The notes: generated from the letters alone by a model not told the origin. Positions 1 through 11,515 are shown, counted from the first letter of the stretch. The stretch: DNA of 64,000 nucleotides from Gracilaria domingensis (GCA_022539475.1 VCMS01000065.1:248001-312000); one strand, 5' to 3'. Translations and numbers: made by a program.

Positions 1-507
1 GCGATTGCCAATTGGGTATTGGTCAAGGAGCCTCAACGTTCACGAGAGGAATTACTCGGTATCCGAGAAGGAGTGCTTGGCAGTTGTCTGGAGTTACAGA
101 CACTGCGGCCCTATCTTATGGGGACCCGCTTCATTGTTCATACCGATCATTCGGCATTACGCTGGCTACTCTCTATAGCAGAGCCATCTGGCCGCTTGAT
201 GCGGTGGAGACTTCGCTTGTCGGAATTCGACTTCGAAATCCGTTACAAGAAAGGACTCCTGAACACTCAGGCTGATGCACTGTCCCGCTTGGAAACAGCG
301 GCTGAAGCTGCGCCAGTCGATGATCTGGAGATACCGTGCTTCCTCGTGGAAGACGGCTCGAGCGATGCCGATGAAGAATCGGAAGGACGGGACATCTACG
401 ATGCTGTTTTAGCCGTGTCAGACACGCAACCCGAACCGGTCTCTTTCGTACCGATCAAGCCGGAGGAACTCATCCGGGAGCAGCACACCGACCGTTTTTG
501 TACCTAG
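1..507 (+). mobile_element. Ty3/gypsy RNase H part (C-terminal end)
   Basis: The translation shows the typical end of the Ty3 RNase H domain: a HTDHSALRWLL stretch, then the RLSEFDFEIRYKKG and ADALSRL signatures that precede the integrase in this family. The reverse transcriptase part lies upstream of the window. It is part of the 1-6476 element and is treated as a fossil pol fragment. Confidence 0.85.
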
Positions 508-600
508 ATTCGTAGTCGTCTAAACGGTGGAGCACAGTTGCCTTTCGTCGAGAACGACCAAGGATTTCTAATCTGAACCGTCGGAAACAGGCCACAGATT

Positions 601-3255
601 GTGGTTCCGCACTCACTTCAGTCACGAGTACTGCATTTGTCGCACTACGCGAAGTTGTCAGCCCACCCTGGTGGCAGGAAGTTGTACTACACCTTACGGA
701 AGGACTTTTACTGGCCAGCAATGGCTTTCGACGCGTATGCCACTGTCCGTGGATGTCCGGACTGCGCGAAGAACCGCGTCAAACTGCGGAAGTACTCCAA
801 GAAGTTGGTACTCTTCCCTGCTAGGGCTCCACTTGAATTCGTGGCGAATGACTTGCTCGGCGAGTTTATCCGCACTCGCCGGGGAAACCGGTTTCTACTT
901 GTGATCACCGACCGCTTTTCGAAACTGGTACGGACTGTGCCTTTGACGAAGGTTACCGCCAGTGCGGTCGCCCAAGCTTTCGTTACACACTGGGTTTTTG
1001 TCTACGGACCGCCGATTGACCTGTTATCGGACAATGGACCGCAGTTTACGGCTAAGTTCTTTCAGGACGTTTGCCGCATCTTGCGGATCCAAAACTGGTT
1101 TACGACAACATACCACCCCCAGAGTAATGGGCAGGTTGAACGTTTTAACCGCACAATGCTCAATGCATTACGGACATTCGTTGCCGAACATCCGTCGGAG
1201 TGGGATCAATACACCGATGCGGTGACATATGCCTACAATACGCAGGTTCATCGCACTACTCAGATCTCGCCGTTCGAGCTTGTGCTATCACGCGTTCCAC
1301 CTTCGGTGGCTATCGAGCCACAGCCAACTTTGGATAAGTTCCCCTCGCCCCGTCTACACAGGGACGCCTGGAAGGCCTGGCTTAAGAACATCATTCCTAC
1401 AGTTAGGCAAAACATCGATAAGGCACAAGCCGCGTACAAGCGGAATTTCGACGCACGAATGCGCAGGGATGCCCCTCAGATCAGGGAAGGTAACTACGCC
1501 TTCCTACGGAAGGAATACTATAACCCGGAAAAGGAGAAGAGGCATAAGCTCTCTCCTATCGCGGACGGCCCCTACAGGGTTATTTCTATCACCGATACAA
1601 CGGTTGTCCTCGATATTGAGGGTGAACACGAGCGTTTTTCGCGCGATCGCGTAACGCCTGCGCCAAAGCCTGTTCGTCAGGAAAAGCAACCGGAAACGCC
1701 GGACAGCGCTACGCCTACTGTGGACCAAGCCGCGACAGCGGGAGAGCGCGCTTCGCTGTCAGTATTGCCGCATCCTAGCCGCGGACTTACTGATTTGCCG
1801 GCAAAGCCGGAAGCTAACCCGTCAGTCTCGAATGCCGCACATGTCTACACGCGGACACTGGCCCCTCAGGGGATACTCACCACCACCCCCGACGCTCCAA
1901 CTGAGGAGGGGGAGGAGGAGGTAAATCGCTCGATTTCGTTGTCGCCGTCGTCGACGGAGGTGCCCTTGCAGGCTTCTGGGTCGCACGCAGGTCGTGGTGA
2001 AAGCACGCGGACGCGCGACGTACAGCCGAAGATTCGGAAAGAAGCGAGAAACGCGCAGTTATCGCGGAAGCCTAAAGAGGAACGCACCACTTCGATGGAG
2101 CACGAAGCCGGAGAACCGGAAGAACACCAGGATGTAGCTGCTGCAGAAGTCGCCGCTTCGCCCGCGGATAGCACTGTACAGCCGTCACAGACGGAAGGAC
2201 AAGAGCCTGCCCCAGCTGTGCAGCGTGAAACCGGTACGCCGGAAAAGAGGGTGGTAACCACCGCAGCAGCCACGTCGAATGCGGAAAGTACATGCCCGCC
2301 GCAGTCGGAGCCCGGCAGCGGCAGCGCACTCGCGTCAAAAGAAGCCGGAAGACCGGAAAAGAAGCCTGTCCAGAAAGACCGTGTTGTTACGGCAGACCCG
2401 ACTTCGGGAGATTTTGGTGCAGCACCGAGTGCCAAAGCCGTCAAAAAGACGGAACCAACCACCAGTGTGGCGAACAGTCAAGCCACAGCAAGTGGGCAGC
2501 ACTCAAACACTGACGACGCGTGCACGTCGCGCCAAGTGTCGAGCTCCATGGGAGATCCGCCTCCAACCGAGGATTACAGTGCGCAAGCCGGGCACGTGCC
2601 AGCCACAGACCTGGCGCCGTCTAGAAACGATTCAAAAAATTCCGAATTTGAATCGGCTCTTGACAGCCATGCAAAGGCGCAGGTGTCGCAAACCGCAGCG
2701 CGCGGCGAACCGCCGCCACGGCACGTGCCAGAACACCACTCGCTGGCTCACCGCTCTGCGGACCGTTCACCGTCGCAACGGGAGATTGTGCCGGAACGCC
2801 GGAAGCTCGCTATTCGAGAAGACCGAAGCACGGTCACAGCCCAGCAGCATGGGGAGAAGAACCAGGAATCTGGAAGCATGATGGTCAGGAAAGTACCATG
2901 GTCACGAAGACCAAAGCCTGGCGTACAGGATGTACTGCCGTCAGGACGGAAGCCGATCACGAACGACGAAGCCCACGACGGGAGAAGTAACAACGACACC
3001 TCGAGAGAGGATACATCGACAAAGCCGCATCCTGCGCGGAAGGTCCTCGATGAGGAGTATGTCATTGACCGTCTGATAAGTCACGGCTACGCCCCTGACG
3101 GGGAACTACTGTATCGAGTCCGTTGGTACGTCTACGCCTCTTCAGAGGATACGCACGAGCCCATTGAGCACTTGCCTCGCTCGAAGGTCTTGCAGTACCA
3201 CCGTCGCACACGGACACCGATACCGGCTACGCTGGACAAGGCCCAAGTGGGTTGA
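601..3255 (+). mobile_element. Ty3/gypsy integrase part with chromodomain-like end
   Basis: An 884-codon open stretch. Residues ~15-60 carry the zinc-binding HHCC region (HPGG... CPDC), ~80-240 the DDE integrase core (DNGPQF, then HPQSNGQVERFNRT), and ~290-350 a GPYRV-type C-terminal module. A long charged, low-complexity linker follows (~355-815). The last ~60 residues read as a chromodomain (VIDRLISHGY, YRVRWYVY, HEPIEHLP). Chromodomains mark the chromovirus branch, where they guide insertion to particular chromatin. The ~450-residue linker ahead of the domain is unusually long. It is part of the 1-6476 element. Confidence 0.88.
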
Positions 3256-3719
3256 CCACCCACGTCCCTATTGAGCACAGCCGTCTCAGACGGAATATGC
3301 CGCCTCATGCGGACAGTATTGCATTACGCAAGAATATGCCGCGTCAAGCGGATGCAACTTGAAGTTAACTTGAGATCACTTAGCCGCCTCAGGCGGACCA
3401 GGCCGCTCTAAGCGGACAGCTTTTTGCTGAACAAACATGCCGCGAAATGCGGAAGCCACTTACAGTGGAGAGGAAGATAAAGAAGACAGAAGCCTAAGAA
3501 GAAGGAGAAGAAGCCAGGACACTGGAAGGAAGACTAAGAAGTTTTATCGCTACAGCCGCTTGTGCGGAAAAGTTACCCCTCTCTTGTGGGCCATTCGCAA
3601 CAGCCTCAAACGAGGTATTGCCCACTGAGAAGGGGGAGAGCAAGACGAAGCGTTTGAGCCAAGCCAGCACGGCTGGAGAAGTTTACCTCTAACTATTGAG
3701 TCGCCCCTCATCATCGGGG
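3247..3719 (+). repeat. Array of small perfect hairpins inside the gypsy element
   Basis: This non-coding spacer lies between the integrase part and the reverse-strand ORF. It holds at least ten short inverted repeats with 4-6 base stems and 3-7 base loops. Examples are CCGTCTCAGACGG (3281), CCGCCTCATGCGG (3300), CCGCGTCAAGCGG (3339), CCGCCTCAGGCGG (3384), CCGCTCTAAGCGG (3403), CCGCGAAATGCGG (3440), CCACTTACAGTGG (3456), CCGCTTGTGCGG (3556) and CCAGCACGGCTGG (3664). The CCGC/GCGG stem recurs with different loops. Further copies occur within the reverse ORF. Function unknown. Confidence 0.75.
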
Positions 3720-3765
3720 TCTATTGCGAACTGCCGTAGCCCGTCGGGGATCGCGAGCCGGGGAA

Positions 3766-5565
3766 TTACGCGCCGGACGGTCCAGCACCTGGGGTGCCCC
3801 CACTACCGGGGGCCCCGGAGAAGCGCTGTGCCGCTATTGCTTGCAACTCCGACTCGTCGGTTACCGTATCGGGAACGGCCACTCCCACGCCTCGAAGGAA
3901 GTCGCGAATGACCGCCGCTCGCGGAGTGAGAGAAGAACTGCCGCCCACGGCGGATGTTACATCCTGAGCCCACGGGCCGGTCGGAGCGGGAGCCGCTACA
4001 GCGGGTGGGTCAACAATCACGACTTCGTCGTCATCTCTCGTAGCTTCGGGCTCTGAGGCAACCCCCACTGGGCTCCCCTCATCCATGGGACTTCCTCCCT
4101 CTTCAGGGTCATCACCGTCATCGTCGACGTATACGAACCCACGCGGGTGCCCTTCCGGGATATATCGCTCCTCTCGGCGGCGACCAGCCGCCTCAGCGGG
4201 ACCAATTACCTCCCAAATCCATGGGTCAAAGTATACGAAGTCGCCGGCGTTGACGTTCCGTCCGGGAGAACGGTCCGACTGCCGACGGACCCCGTCGGAA
4301 ACCTGACTAGCAGGCACCTCATTCCAGTCAATCTGGTCAATGACGTCCACCAACGCGGTGGCTTCGCGCGCATTGCGGACCGAGCCGAGCACTTCGGAGA
4401 GATCCAACGCTCGGATCGCTTGCCGGATGAGTTCCGGGATGAACCAAACTCGGTACGAATCATATGCCTCGATGAGGAGGAAAGCCGCAACGCGGACGGT
4501 CCATTCTGTTGCCAGGATGCTCCACAGGCCGCGAGGTGGATCGTTCATGAAGTACGAGCCTATGTAAGTTAGGCAGGGCGGTAGCTCTATGTGACACCCT
4601 CGTGGGACTTCGACCGCAGGCCAGAATGACGGCAGTGGCAGGTATCGCCCTGTATGGGAGTGACGCGCAATGCGTTCCACCTCCGTGCACTGGTACGGCA
4701 CCAGTACCCCGAAGCGGGAACGCCATTTCCTCTCGAATCGGAGGCCTTCATGAAATTGAGACCGTCCAGGACGGCGAAGGAACCGGAACTCGGCGCGAAG
4801 GATCGGCCGCGCCCACAGGATCAACTCGTGCTGCGGCTGAACGGTATCCGAATATCGGTCAATTTCGTCCAACGCGTTGGCTAGATGGTCGCCGTAGCCG
4901 ACCTCGCCGAAAGTTCGGTAACGTGCCACATCGTACTGGTACTGTGTCGGCACCGGATGTTCGTTCGGAGCTCGGAAGTGTCGCGCGTACCCAATGCGGG
5001 CCATCTCATTGCGAGCGAATTGTCTCGTCTCGTTTCGACCTACAAACAGGCAGCTCGGTATAACCGCAACGCGGGCGATCCAGTCCCACGAACGGGTAAC
5101 GTCAGCAGGAAGCCCACCAGGGAGTTGACCGTCGACAGCGTACGAGTCGACGAGCTCTGTATCCCGAACGGCTTCGGCGTCAAACCAGGGAGCCTGGGCA
5201 AAAAGGAAACTGTGCCGGTGCGGATCCCGGATGCGCAACGCGCCTGCGGTAGGCCATCCACCCAGCGTAGCTGGCATCTCTGCGTTGAACCAATCCCACA
5301 CGGGCGCGGGACCAGCCTGAGCTGGAGCGTGATCTTGTCCGGAAGAACCCGGCTGGGAGGCAGCCGCCGACTGCGGGAGAGGTACAGACCGGAACGGCGG
5401 GTTCGACACTTGCATGCGTGCCGTCGAGGACGGAGGGCCGTTCGGTGCGTTGGACATCGCGGGAGGGCTCGAGATGACGAGGTTCGCTACTGACACCGGA
5501 GGTGTTGGTGGCTCCGAACAGTTCTCGGCAGACCCGTCTTGGGAGACTTCCTTATATACCTCCAT
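3766..5565 (-). mobile_element. Reverse-strand 599-codon ORF of the gypsy element
   Basis: A long open frame runs opposite to pol, between the integrase part and the 3' LTR. I recognise no domain. The N-terminus (~1-85) is rich in Pro, Ser and Ala; a central ~85-460 region is a folded-looking, Trp/Tyr/Arg-rich block; the C-terminal ~140 residues are acidic and then Ala/Gly/Pro-rich. Reverse-strand ORFs in this position are known from plant Tat-lineage elements (Grande, RIRE2, Cinful), so this is a precedent rather than a unique case. A TATATAAG on the minus strand (5552-5559) overlaps the first Met, so the transcript may start inside the frame and Met37 (5457) is a likelier start. The frame looks whole. 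It could encode a gag-accessory or regulatory protein; that is a guess. Confidence 0.7.
5550..5559 (-). promoter_or_regulatory. Candidate TATA box for the reverse-strand ORF
   Basis: The minus strand reads GTATATAAGG here, ~95 bases upstream of Met37 of the reverse ORF (5457). If it is used, transcription would start near 5525 and exclude the first Met of the open frame. Confidence 0.4.
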
Positions 5566-5605
5566 CGCGAGGCGTATCGAGCCGACGGAGTCGGTGTCTC
5601 AGCCT

Positions 5606-5618
5606 GAGAAGGGGGAGA
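5606..5618 (+). other. Polypurine tract of the gypsy element
   Basis: GAGAAGGGGGAGA ends directly at the TG that opens the 3' LTR, the expected place for the plus-strand primer of an LTR retrotransposon. Confidence 0.85.
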
Positions 5619-6476
5619 TGTAGAGCAAAACGCCCTTTTGTGGGGATGCACCGAGGTGCTTTTCATAATTTGTTGATCCGCTACCGGCTTCGACACCTCA
5701 GGTTATGAGAGGCTACTGGGGTAGTGCCCCTATTTTGGGGTATGCCTAGGAAGGGTAGTATTTCTGCACACGTGTGCCAAGTTGGCCCGATCGCGCGGGC
5801 GCCGTGGCAAGCCTGCCACGGGGGCACACCTGTAGTGCATTGGCCGGCAGCGCCGGATAGTTAGATATTTTAATTGATATTTTCAAGTGCCGTATATAAG
5901 TGGCGGCACTTGCCGCCACTGTACGGGAAGTAAACCTCAACGAGGCCTTTGGCTCTGATCTTCTTGCCGCTTGCGCACGGTCACCAGCCCCATCCGGGGG
6001 AATACCGCCGCAATTCCGGGCTGATCAACCAACCTCCGTCCCTGAGGAGTACTAATCCGTCGTCACGGCACTTTTCTTATCTATTTTATTGTTTCATTTC
6101 CATCTTACGGCTTTCGCTACTCTGCCCTACATTGTAGGTTTGTCCCATTTCTCTCGGGAGTTTTCCCCGCTTATCGCGAGTCAGTGCTCCGCAGTGCGGC
6201 TCGTTTGTTGATCTTTTGTCGTCCCATACCGTTGGGCTGGATACCCCCACTCGCTGTGGCTCGCCGGAACCATCCGGATACCTACGCCGATTCTATCCCT
6301 TCTACCTCCGACTGCACGCCCAGATCGGGGCCACCCGGATTTACACCCGGCTCGTGTTGGCCCTATCGGAGGGTTCTGCCGCTCGACTGCCCTTCACAGG
6401 GAGCAGGGCCTGAACACCCTGAGGTGCTCGTCCGCGACGCGGCTTGTTGTTTTCCCGTCGAGGGTTTTGCACCACA
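5619..6476 (+). repeat. 3' LTR of the gypsy element (858 bp)
   Basis: The repeat begins TGTAGAGCAAAAC and ends GTTTTGCACCACA, giving imperfect inverted ends with TG..CA. A TATATAAG box lies at 5893-5900. It is followed at once by a perfect 10-base inverted repeat (AGTGGCGGCA, CT, TGCCGCCACT; 5899-5920), which would fold at the start of the transcript. The whole 858 bp recurs in reverse at 11637-12494 with almost no differences; a shorter, diverged relative lies at 6849-7593. Confidence 0.92.
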
Positions 6477-6481
6477 AGAAA

Positions 6482-8276
6482 CAAACGCTTTCCGTCTTTT
6501 GCGACTTCTCAAAAGTATGACTGCGTCTCCCATCACTTACTTTTCATCAATTTTGCTCAGATGAAATGCCCACCACACCTGTGGCTATGGCTTCAACCTT
6601 TTGTGATGGACCGACATTGGAAATGTCGGTGGGGAACGAACATAACAGGCGACAAACTTGTGCCCCAAGAACTGCCTCAAGGAGGAACTCTGTCCCCGGC
6701 ACTATGGATCGCATATGTGTTCGATCTACCAGAATGCGTGAAGAACGCAGTAAACGACGCAAACGTTAACCTCTTCGCAGACGACACACTGCTATGGGTA
6801 CAGGGGAAAGAGACACAACTCTGTCAAGAGAAGCTCCAGCGAGCTTTCTGTAGTGCAAATTGTCGCAATAATATGCGCATTTTACAGTGCATATTATGCA
6901 CCGGGTGTCCATTGCTGGACCCCGGCTTGCTGGCACAATTCTTAGAATTAGTAGTTTATTTTGCCTAATATTTTAGCAATTTACACTGGCACGCCTCGGC
7001 CTCCAAAGTACTTAGGAGTGCCGACGGCGCGCCAGCTTCACTCAGTAAACTTCAACGAGGCCTTTGGCTCTGATCTTCTTGCCGCTTGCGAACGGTCACA
7101 AGCCCCACCCTGGGGAATACCGCCGCAATTCCGGGCTGATCAACCAACCTCCATCTCTGAGAAGTACTAATCCGTCGTCACGGCACCTTTACTATCTATT
7201 CTGTTGTTTTTACTTCCGTCTTACGGCTCTTCGATACTCTGCTCTGTCATACAGGTTTGGCTCATTAGTCTCGGGACTTATTCCCGTTATCTCGAATCAG
7301 TGCTCCGCAGTGCGGCTCGCTGGCTAATCTTTTGTCGTCCCATACCGTTGGGCTGGATACCCCCACTCACTGTGGCTCGCCGGAACCATCCGGATACCTA
7401 CGTCGATTCTACCCCCTTTACCTCCGACTGCACGCCCAGATCGGGGTCACCCGGATTTACACCCGGCTCGTGTTGGCCCTATCGGAGGGTTCTGTCACTG
7501 CGCCTACCCCTGTAGGGAGCAGGGTTCGAACGCCCCTGTCGGTGCCCTTCCGCGACGCGGCTTTTATTTTCCCGTCACCGGGTTTGCACCACACTTTCGA
7601 TGCGCTTGCAGATTATTGCGGTGAAAACGATATCTCAATGAATCCCACCAAGACAGTTGTTGTTCCATTCACTCTATCCAACTGAAAACACCGTAAGGCG
7701 GAGTACGCACTTAATATAGAGGGCCATGTCATACATCCAAGCGAGTCCGGAAAATTCTTGGGAGTACAGTTAGTCTCGAAACTTACATTCACGAAACACA
7801 CCGAACTCACAACCTCAAAGTACAAGAAGCGCAACCCGCTCATGAGAGCCCTCACGGGTAAATCTTGGGGATCTGATTCCAAAACGATTGAAACCGTAAG
7901 CAAAGGCTTCGCTGAGCCTATAGCCCACTACGCAGCTGCTACCTTCCTCAACACTTCGAAATCCCGAATCCAAATGCTGGAAAGGGCTAGAAACAAATCA
8001 ATACGAATCCAATCCGGATGCGTTTCCTCAACCCCTATCGAACGACTCCGAGAACTTGTACCGATACCCTGCCTGGAAACAATCGCGAAAAACAAAGCAG
8101 CACTGCTGTACGAAAAGGCGATGCGTAATCCTGCTCCGACACCCCTAAAAGTAGCTTTGACGGCCATGGGTGTGGAACGAATACGGAAAAAGCGACCGAA
8201 TATGCAACGCGTGGCGCAACAGCAACTTGCTGAAAAGGGCATCCTACAGCTCCCGCGCTCCAGACTACCTTTCTGA
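6482..8276 (+). mobile_element. LINE (non-LTR) reverse transcriptase remnant
   Basis: The piece at 6482-6848 encodes a reverse transcriptase core: a YDCVSHHLL motif, GGTLSPALW, and the catalytic FADDTLLWVQ. After the solo LTR the frame continues from 7599 (LADYCGENDISMNPTKT), then a block with FLGVQL and a Cys-poor C-terminal region to 8276. The PQGGTLSP and ISMNPTKT motifs fit jockey/I-like LINEs. One in-frame stop lies near 7683, and the 5' part is missing because the gypsy element interrupts it. The element is dead. There is no separate RNase H in this copy, although a LINE relic at 62.8 kb has one. Confidence 0.85.
6849..7593 (+). repeat. Solo LTR, older relative of the gypsy LTR (745 bp)
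   Basis: It begins TGTAGTGCAAATTG and ends GGGTTTGCACCACA, and is flanked by CTTTC on both sides (6844-6848 and 7594-7598), the 5-bp duplication expected of an LTR element. From ~7045 it follows the LTR at 5619-6476 closely; the first ~190 bases differ. It interrupts the LINE reverse transcriptase. It is more diverged than the other two copies, hence older. Confidence 0.88.
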
Positions 8277-8569
8277 CTGTTTCTTGTTTTGTTCTCGTTT
8301 TGTTTCTTGTTGTTGTCACTCTATTGAATCTTGTTGTTGACACTTGTTCACCTGGTTCAGGTATCGCTTCCACCCCAGTATTGGGTTTATTTCTGGCGCC
8401 TGTGAGGGCGTCGCTCCGCTGTCGGACCTGCTCTGGCCGGGTGGCACGATCCGTAGCTTCGCTCCGGTGGTTTCTATCGTGAGCTTTACCCCCTTCGCAT
8501 GGCCCCCTTTTTCCAAATTTGTTCAAATTTGGATCAAACTTCATTTCTGGACTTACAGCGTTCTTTGCA

Positions 8570-8742
8570 TCCCCTCTCTGTAGGTAAAGCCAGTCAGCGT
8601 CTCCGGTCTTACACCCGGCTTGTAACTCGACTGAAGTACGGGCAGAGGGTTCTATCGCCGAGTCTTTCCCTAACAGGGAGTAGGACTCGGACATACAAGT
8701 GGTGATTTCCAGTAGCGTTCATCGCAGGGTTTTGCTCTACTT
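8570..8742 (+). repeat. Diverged LTR-like relic
   Basis: Scattered blocks match the 3' third of the gypsy LTR in the same order: a TTACACCCGGCT block, GAGGGTTCT, AACAGGGAG and finally GGGTTTTGC. The left end and the duplication cannot be placed; the relic may begin soon after the LINE ends at 8276. It may instead be LINE 3' untranslated sequence sharing ancestry with the LTR. Confidence 0.4.
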
Positions 8743-10860
8743 GAACTATGACAAATATAAACCTGTTCCATCCTATTCTGCAAACATTTGGAAGAAATAA
8801 ACTTTGATTTGAAGGCGTATTTGCAAACTTTGCATCGCCTTTGATATGTGGCAGCAGTAAGACTTCCATCCTTCTTCATTCTCTTTCTATTTGCTTGCAT
8901 CAAATGCATACCGGTTCCAGCTCTTTTTGGGTCAGCATTTTCTTTATCCGAATCTTTAAGCACGAGGAACCAGTGTTTTAGAGTCCCAATTGTTCTTGAC
9001 TAACTGATCTGCAAGGTGGCAATAAAAATGATGTGGAAAAGGAGGTTTGCGATCTCCAATCGAGCACTTGTACATATTCCAGGCATCGACCACACAAATT
9101 GCAAAGAGAGATGTGTGGATACGAAACGACCAATCCTGGACTTCGAACTTCTTCTCGAGATTTAAATCATCTTGGTGGCATCGATTATGTCTATCAATTT
9201 AGAGCAGCATTCATAATAACTTTCGGAAACGTCTGGAATGGGAATAGATAGAGATACCTTTTTGCACTTTCCATTAACCTTTTGCCAACGGTCTCTCGAA
9301 ATCGGGGTTCCAGGATTGGTGGACCCGTAAATGCTTACAAAATATCTTCTTTCTCTGTCAACCCAGAGAACGGCCATTACACGCTGATCAGAATCTGGAC
9401 CGTTCGAAATAGTGTTCTCTACGTTGCGTCATTGTCAGTTCTGACAAATGCGTCATGGGAAACTTTCTCCTCCCCGTTTTTATGACCCCAATAAATCGAA
9501 GTCCTTTCTGCAAAAGCCTGACCGCAGTGTCAACAGATGCAAAATATGAGTCAGCACAGACGAGGCTATCCGTTCCAAGCCAATCCTGAATAAATCTCAC
9601 CAGCACGGAAGTACCATTTGCGTTCAAAGTTATCCTCAGTAAATTAGAGTTCAGATTCAACAGAGCTCCCCACAGAAATTTCTGCCTTCAACACAATTCC
9701 AGGTTTTCCACAGTATATCTTCTGCCCATTCAAACCAATTTCAGGCTTTTGATTTAAAGCAACATAGTGAGGTAAGCCAACACCGATCCAGTTGCCTCCA
9801 AATCGAGACCAACGTGATATATTTTCATCAACACGTAGAGTGCTACTTCGTGTTGCAAAAGCCCTTCGATGATTGTTAATTGCCTTTAGAAAACCAGTAC
9901 GCAGCAACCATCTTGCTTTGTCCTCCACTTCGTCGTCAGTCTCCTCACCGAAAACGAGAAACTTTCTCAATATTTCAAATTTCTTACGACCCATTGTCTG
10001 GCCCAATTTATGTGGTTCAATTAAATCCGAGTATGAGTGAAAACTTCAAAATGATCGGCGGTCAGAGAATTGAAAGCATGAGATAAGAATCATAATCCCG
10101 GAAAATCTCAAATTCTCTCCACTGGTTGTTTCCTTCAGTCAATGTTGTGACAAACGTTGATTAGTAGCGAATAACATGGTGGAGAGATGAGACATTGGGA
10201 ATATCTACATTAAAACGTCATAGGGTGTCAGACGACTTGGAGCGTGATTGTGCGAGAGCCCAATGATTTTCCACCCGTGCATTTTCACTGAACCATTCAC
10301 ATTTAGAGGTACATCCTGTGAGTTTCTGTCCGTCAAATGAACAGACGCCACCTCACTCTAAAGCCCAAGGTCAACATTGAGTGAATGATGGCTTTACCTC
10401 TCGGTCACTGTATTGTTACTTGTGACATTGTACTGCTGAACAGTCGGAATGGTATTTTTCTCAGTTTGAGGTTTTGCACTTTGCGCAATAGTAACGTTTT
10501 CAGCTACATCTTGTTGATTCACAACCTTCATTTGATGACAAAATTTGAGACTGCATCATTTTACACTCCTTGAAATGGCCTGGAAGCTCGCAGTTAATTG
10601 TGGAAATAGTATTTTTACGTCGATTGGTAACATTGCCATTATCCGCTGTAGTAATGCCACTCACTAGTTTGCTTTGCAAAGAGTGCCAATGCAGGGTTTG
10701 CAGTCACTTTCGGATTTTACAAGGCGCGTGCGTGCATTACCTTGGGATCCAACTTGGTTACAAAGGTAAACTTCTGTTGGCATGGTTGACAAATTTATTG
10801 CCGTGGACGACGATTGAAGTTGTCATTTCTCGCTCACTTGCTGACAGAAAATCGATCTAA
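8700..10860 (-). pseudogene. Decayed piggyBac-superfamily DNA transposase
   Basis: Read on the minus strand, conserved blocks of the DDE_Tnp_1_7 (piggyBac-derived) family appear in order. At ~10006-9644 is a VDENISRW block with GLPHYVALNQKPE and G..K...GKPGIVLK. At ~9660-9388 is CADSYFASVDTA...LLQKGLRFIGVIKTGRRKFP. At ~9377-9162 is a WVDRERRYF block. Then follow an IHTSLFAICVVDAWNMYK block and a C-terminal cysteine motif (RRCKVCKYAF) near 8830. Several frameshifts and stops break it. From ~10010 to 10860 only scattered pieces of a presumed N-terminal half remain. I could not place inverted ends or the TTAA duplication, so the borders are approximate. Confidence 0.75.
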
Positions 10861-11326
10861 CTTGACGCCTCGACAAAGGAGACCGTAAGCAAGCGTTGAC
10901 GACTAACTACGTGAAATTTGCCAAAGATAAATAAGTTTATTATCAATTTTAATTCTGGCCTCATATGAGGACATTGGCTATGGCGCTGAGCATCTTCGAG
11001 CTTTACGATTTCTTTTTTGATGCTGTTGAAAGCGGATCAGACGCCTCCCTGACAACGCAAGCTAGTATGCAACTGTAGTTCCTATAGATACGTACTTTAA
11101 AAGAGTAAAAGTGTTTGTAGTTGCTGAAGACCATAGAGAAAGTGTAAAGAGGATGAGAAAAACATGTTTCTGTTAGAAAAGGCATGAATGAAAACGAAAG
11201 CATTTTAATGACCACAAATTTAGTGTTCTGTTCATACCAGAACTTCTAAGCAAAAGCTAATTTTGTTGAGAGCAAAATGTTTGCGGTCTAGTAGAGAACG
11301 TGCTATTGATTCATGTTGGTTTGCTG
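10861..11326. other. Gene-free stretch
   Basis: AT-rich sequence with short accidental frames only. I see no gene, no clear repeat and no recognisable element. Confidence 0.6.
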
Positions 11327-11515
11327 TAGTGCTGTCGGCTGCAGATGACAATCACAAAGGGTCACGATAACACCTCCGCAGTGCCAGCTTGTGGAACACA
11401 TGCACTGGAGCGGCCATAGCTCAGTCGGTAACCACCTTCGTGGGCTTTTTGTGTGATCTGGCGGTCCTGGGTTCGAGCCCCAGCTCTGCTTTGATCCTCT
11501 CATGGTTCACCATAA
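11327..11515 (+). repeat. tRNA-like repeat (SINE), copy 1
   Basis: A ~188-bp unit. Its right half has a perfect pol III A box (TAGCTCAGTCGG, ~11417) and B box (GGTTCGAGCCC, ~11470) with a good T stem (CTGGG/CCCAG). The acceptor ends pair badly and the anticodon arm is misshapen, so it is a tRNA-derived repeat and not a working tRNA gene. A second copy follows ~226 bases downstream in the same orientation. Confidence 0.7.

Larger units (their letters stand above)
1..6476 (+). mobile_element. Ty3/gypsy LTR retrotransposon, left end outside the window
   Basis: The element runs from before the window start to the end of its 3' LTR. Parts seen in order are the end of an RNase H domain, an integrase with a chromodomain-like C-terminus, a spacer of small hairpins, a long reverse-strand ORF, a polypurine tract (5606-5618) and a 3' LTR (5619-6476). 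The order RNase H before integrase places it in Ty3/gypsy. The five bases after the LTR are AGAAA; the matching 5' copy would lie outside the window. It is inserted in a LINE that resumes right after it. A solo LTR of the same length at 11637-12494 is nearly identical, so the family moved recently. The visible pol part looks broken (about one break); the rest looks largely whole. Confidence 0.9.

Noticed and set aside
1866-2462. 198-codon minus-strand frame opposite the integrase linker
   Set aside because: It is the mirror of a low-complexity, Glu/Lys/Pro-rich coding stretch, which tends to keep the opposite frame open; no motif.
3247-3719. CRISPR array
   Set aside because: The repeated blocks are short self-complementary stems at irregular distances without constant repeat and spacer lengths, in a eukaryotic element.
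3766-5565. Reverse ORF as a captured host gene
   Set aside because: It lies fully between integrase and LTR of one element and plant gypsy elements have reverse ORFs at the same place, so it is treated as part of the element.
11409-11490. Functional tRNA gene
   Set aside because: A and B boxes and T stem are good, but the acceptor stem and anticodon arm do not form, and the sequence is repeated nearby inside a longer unit.
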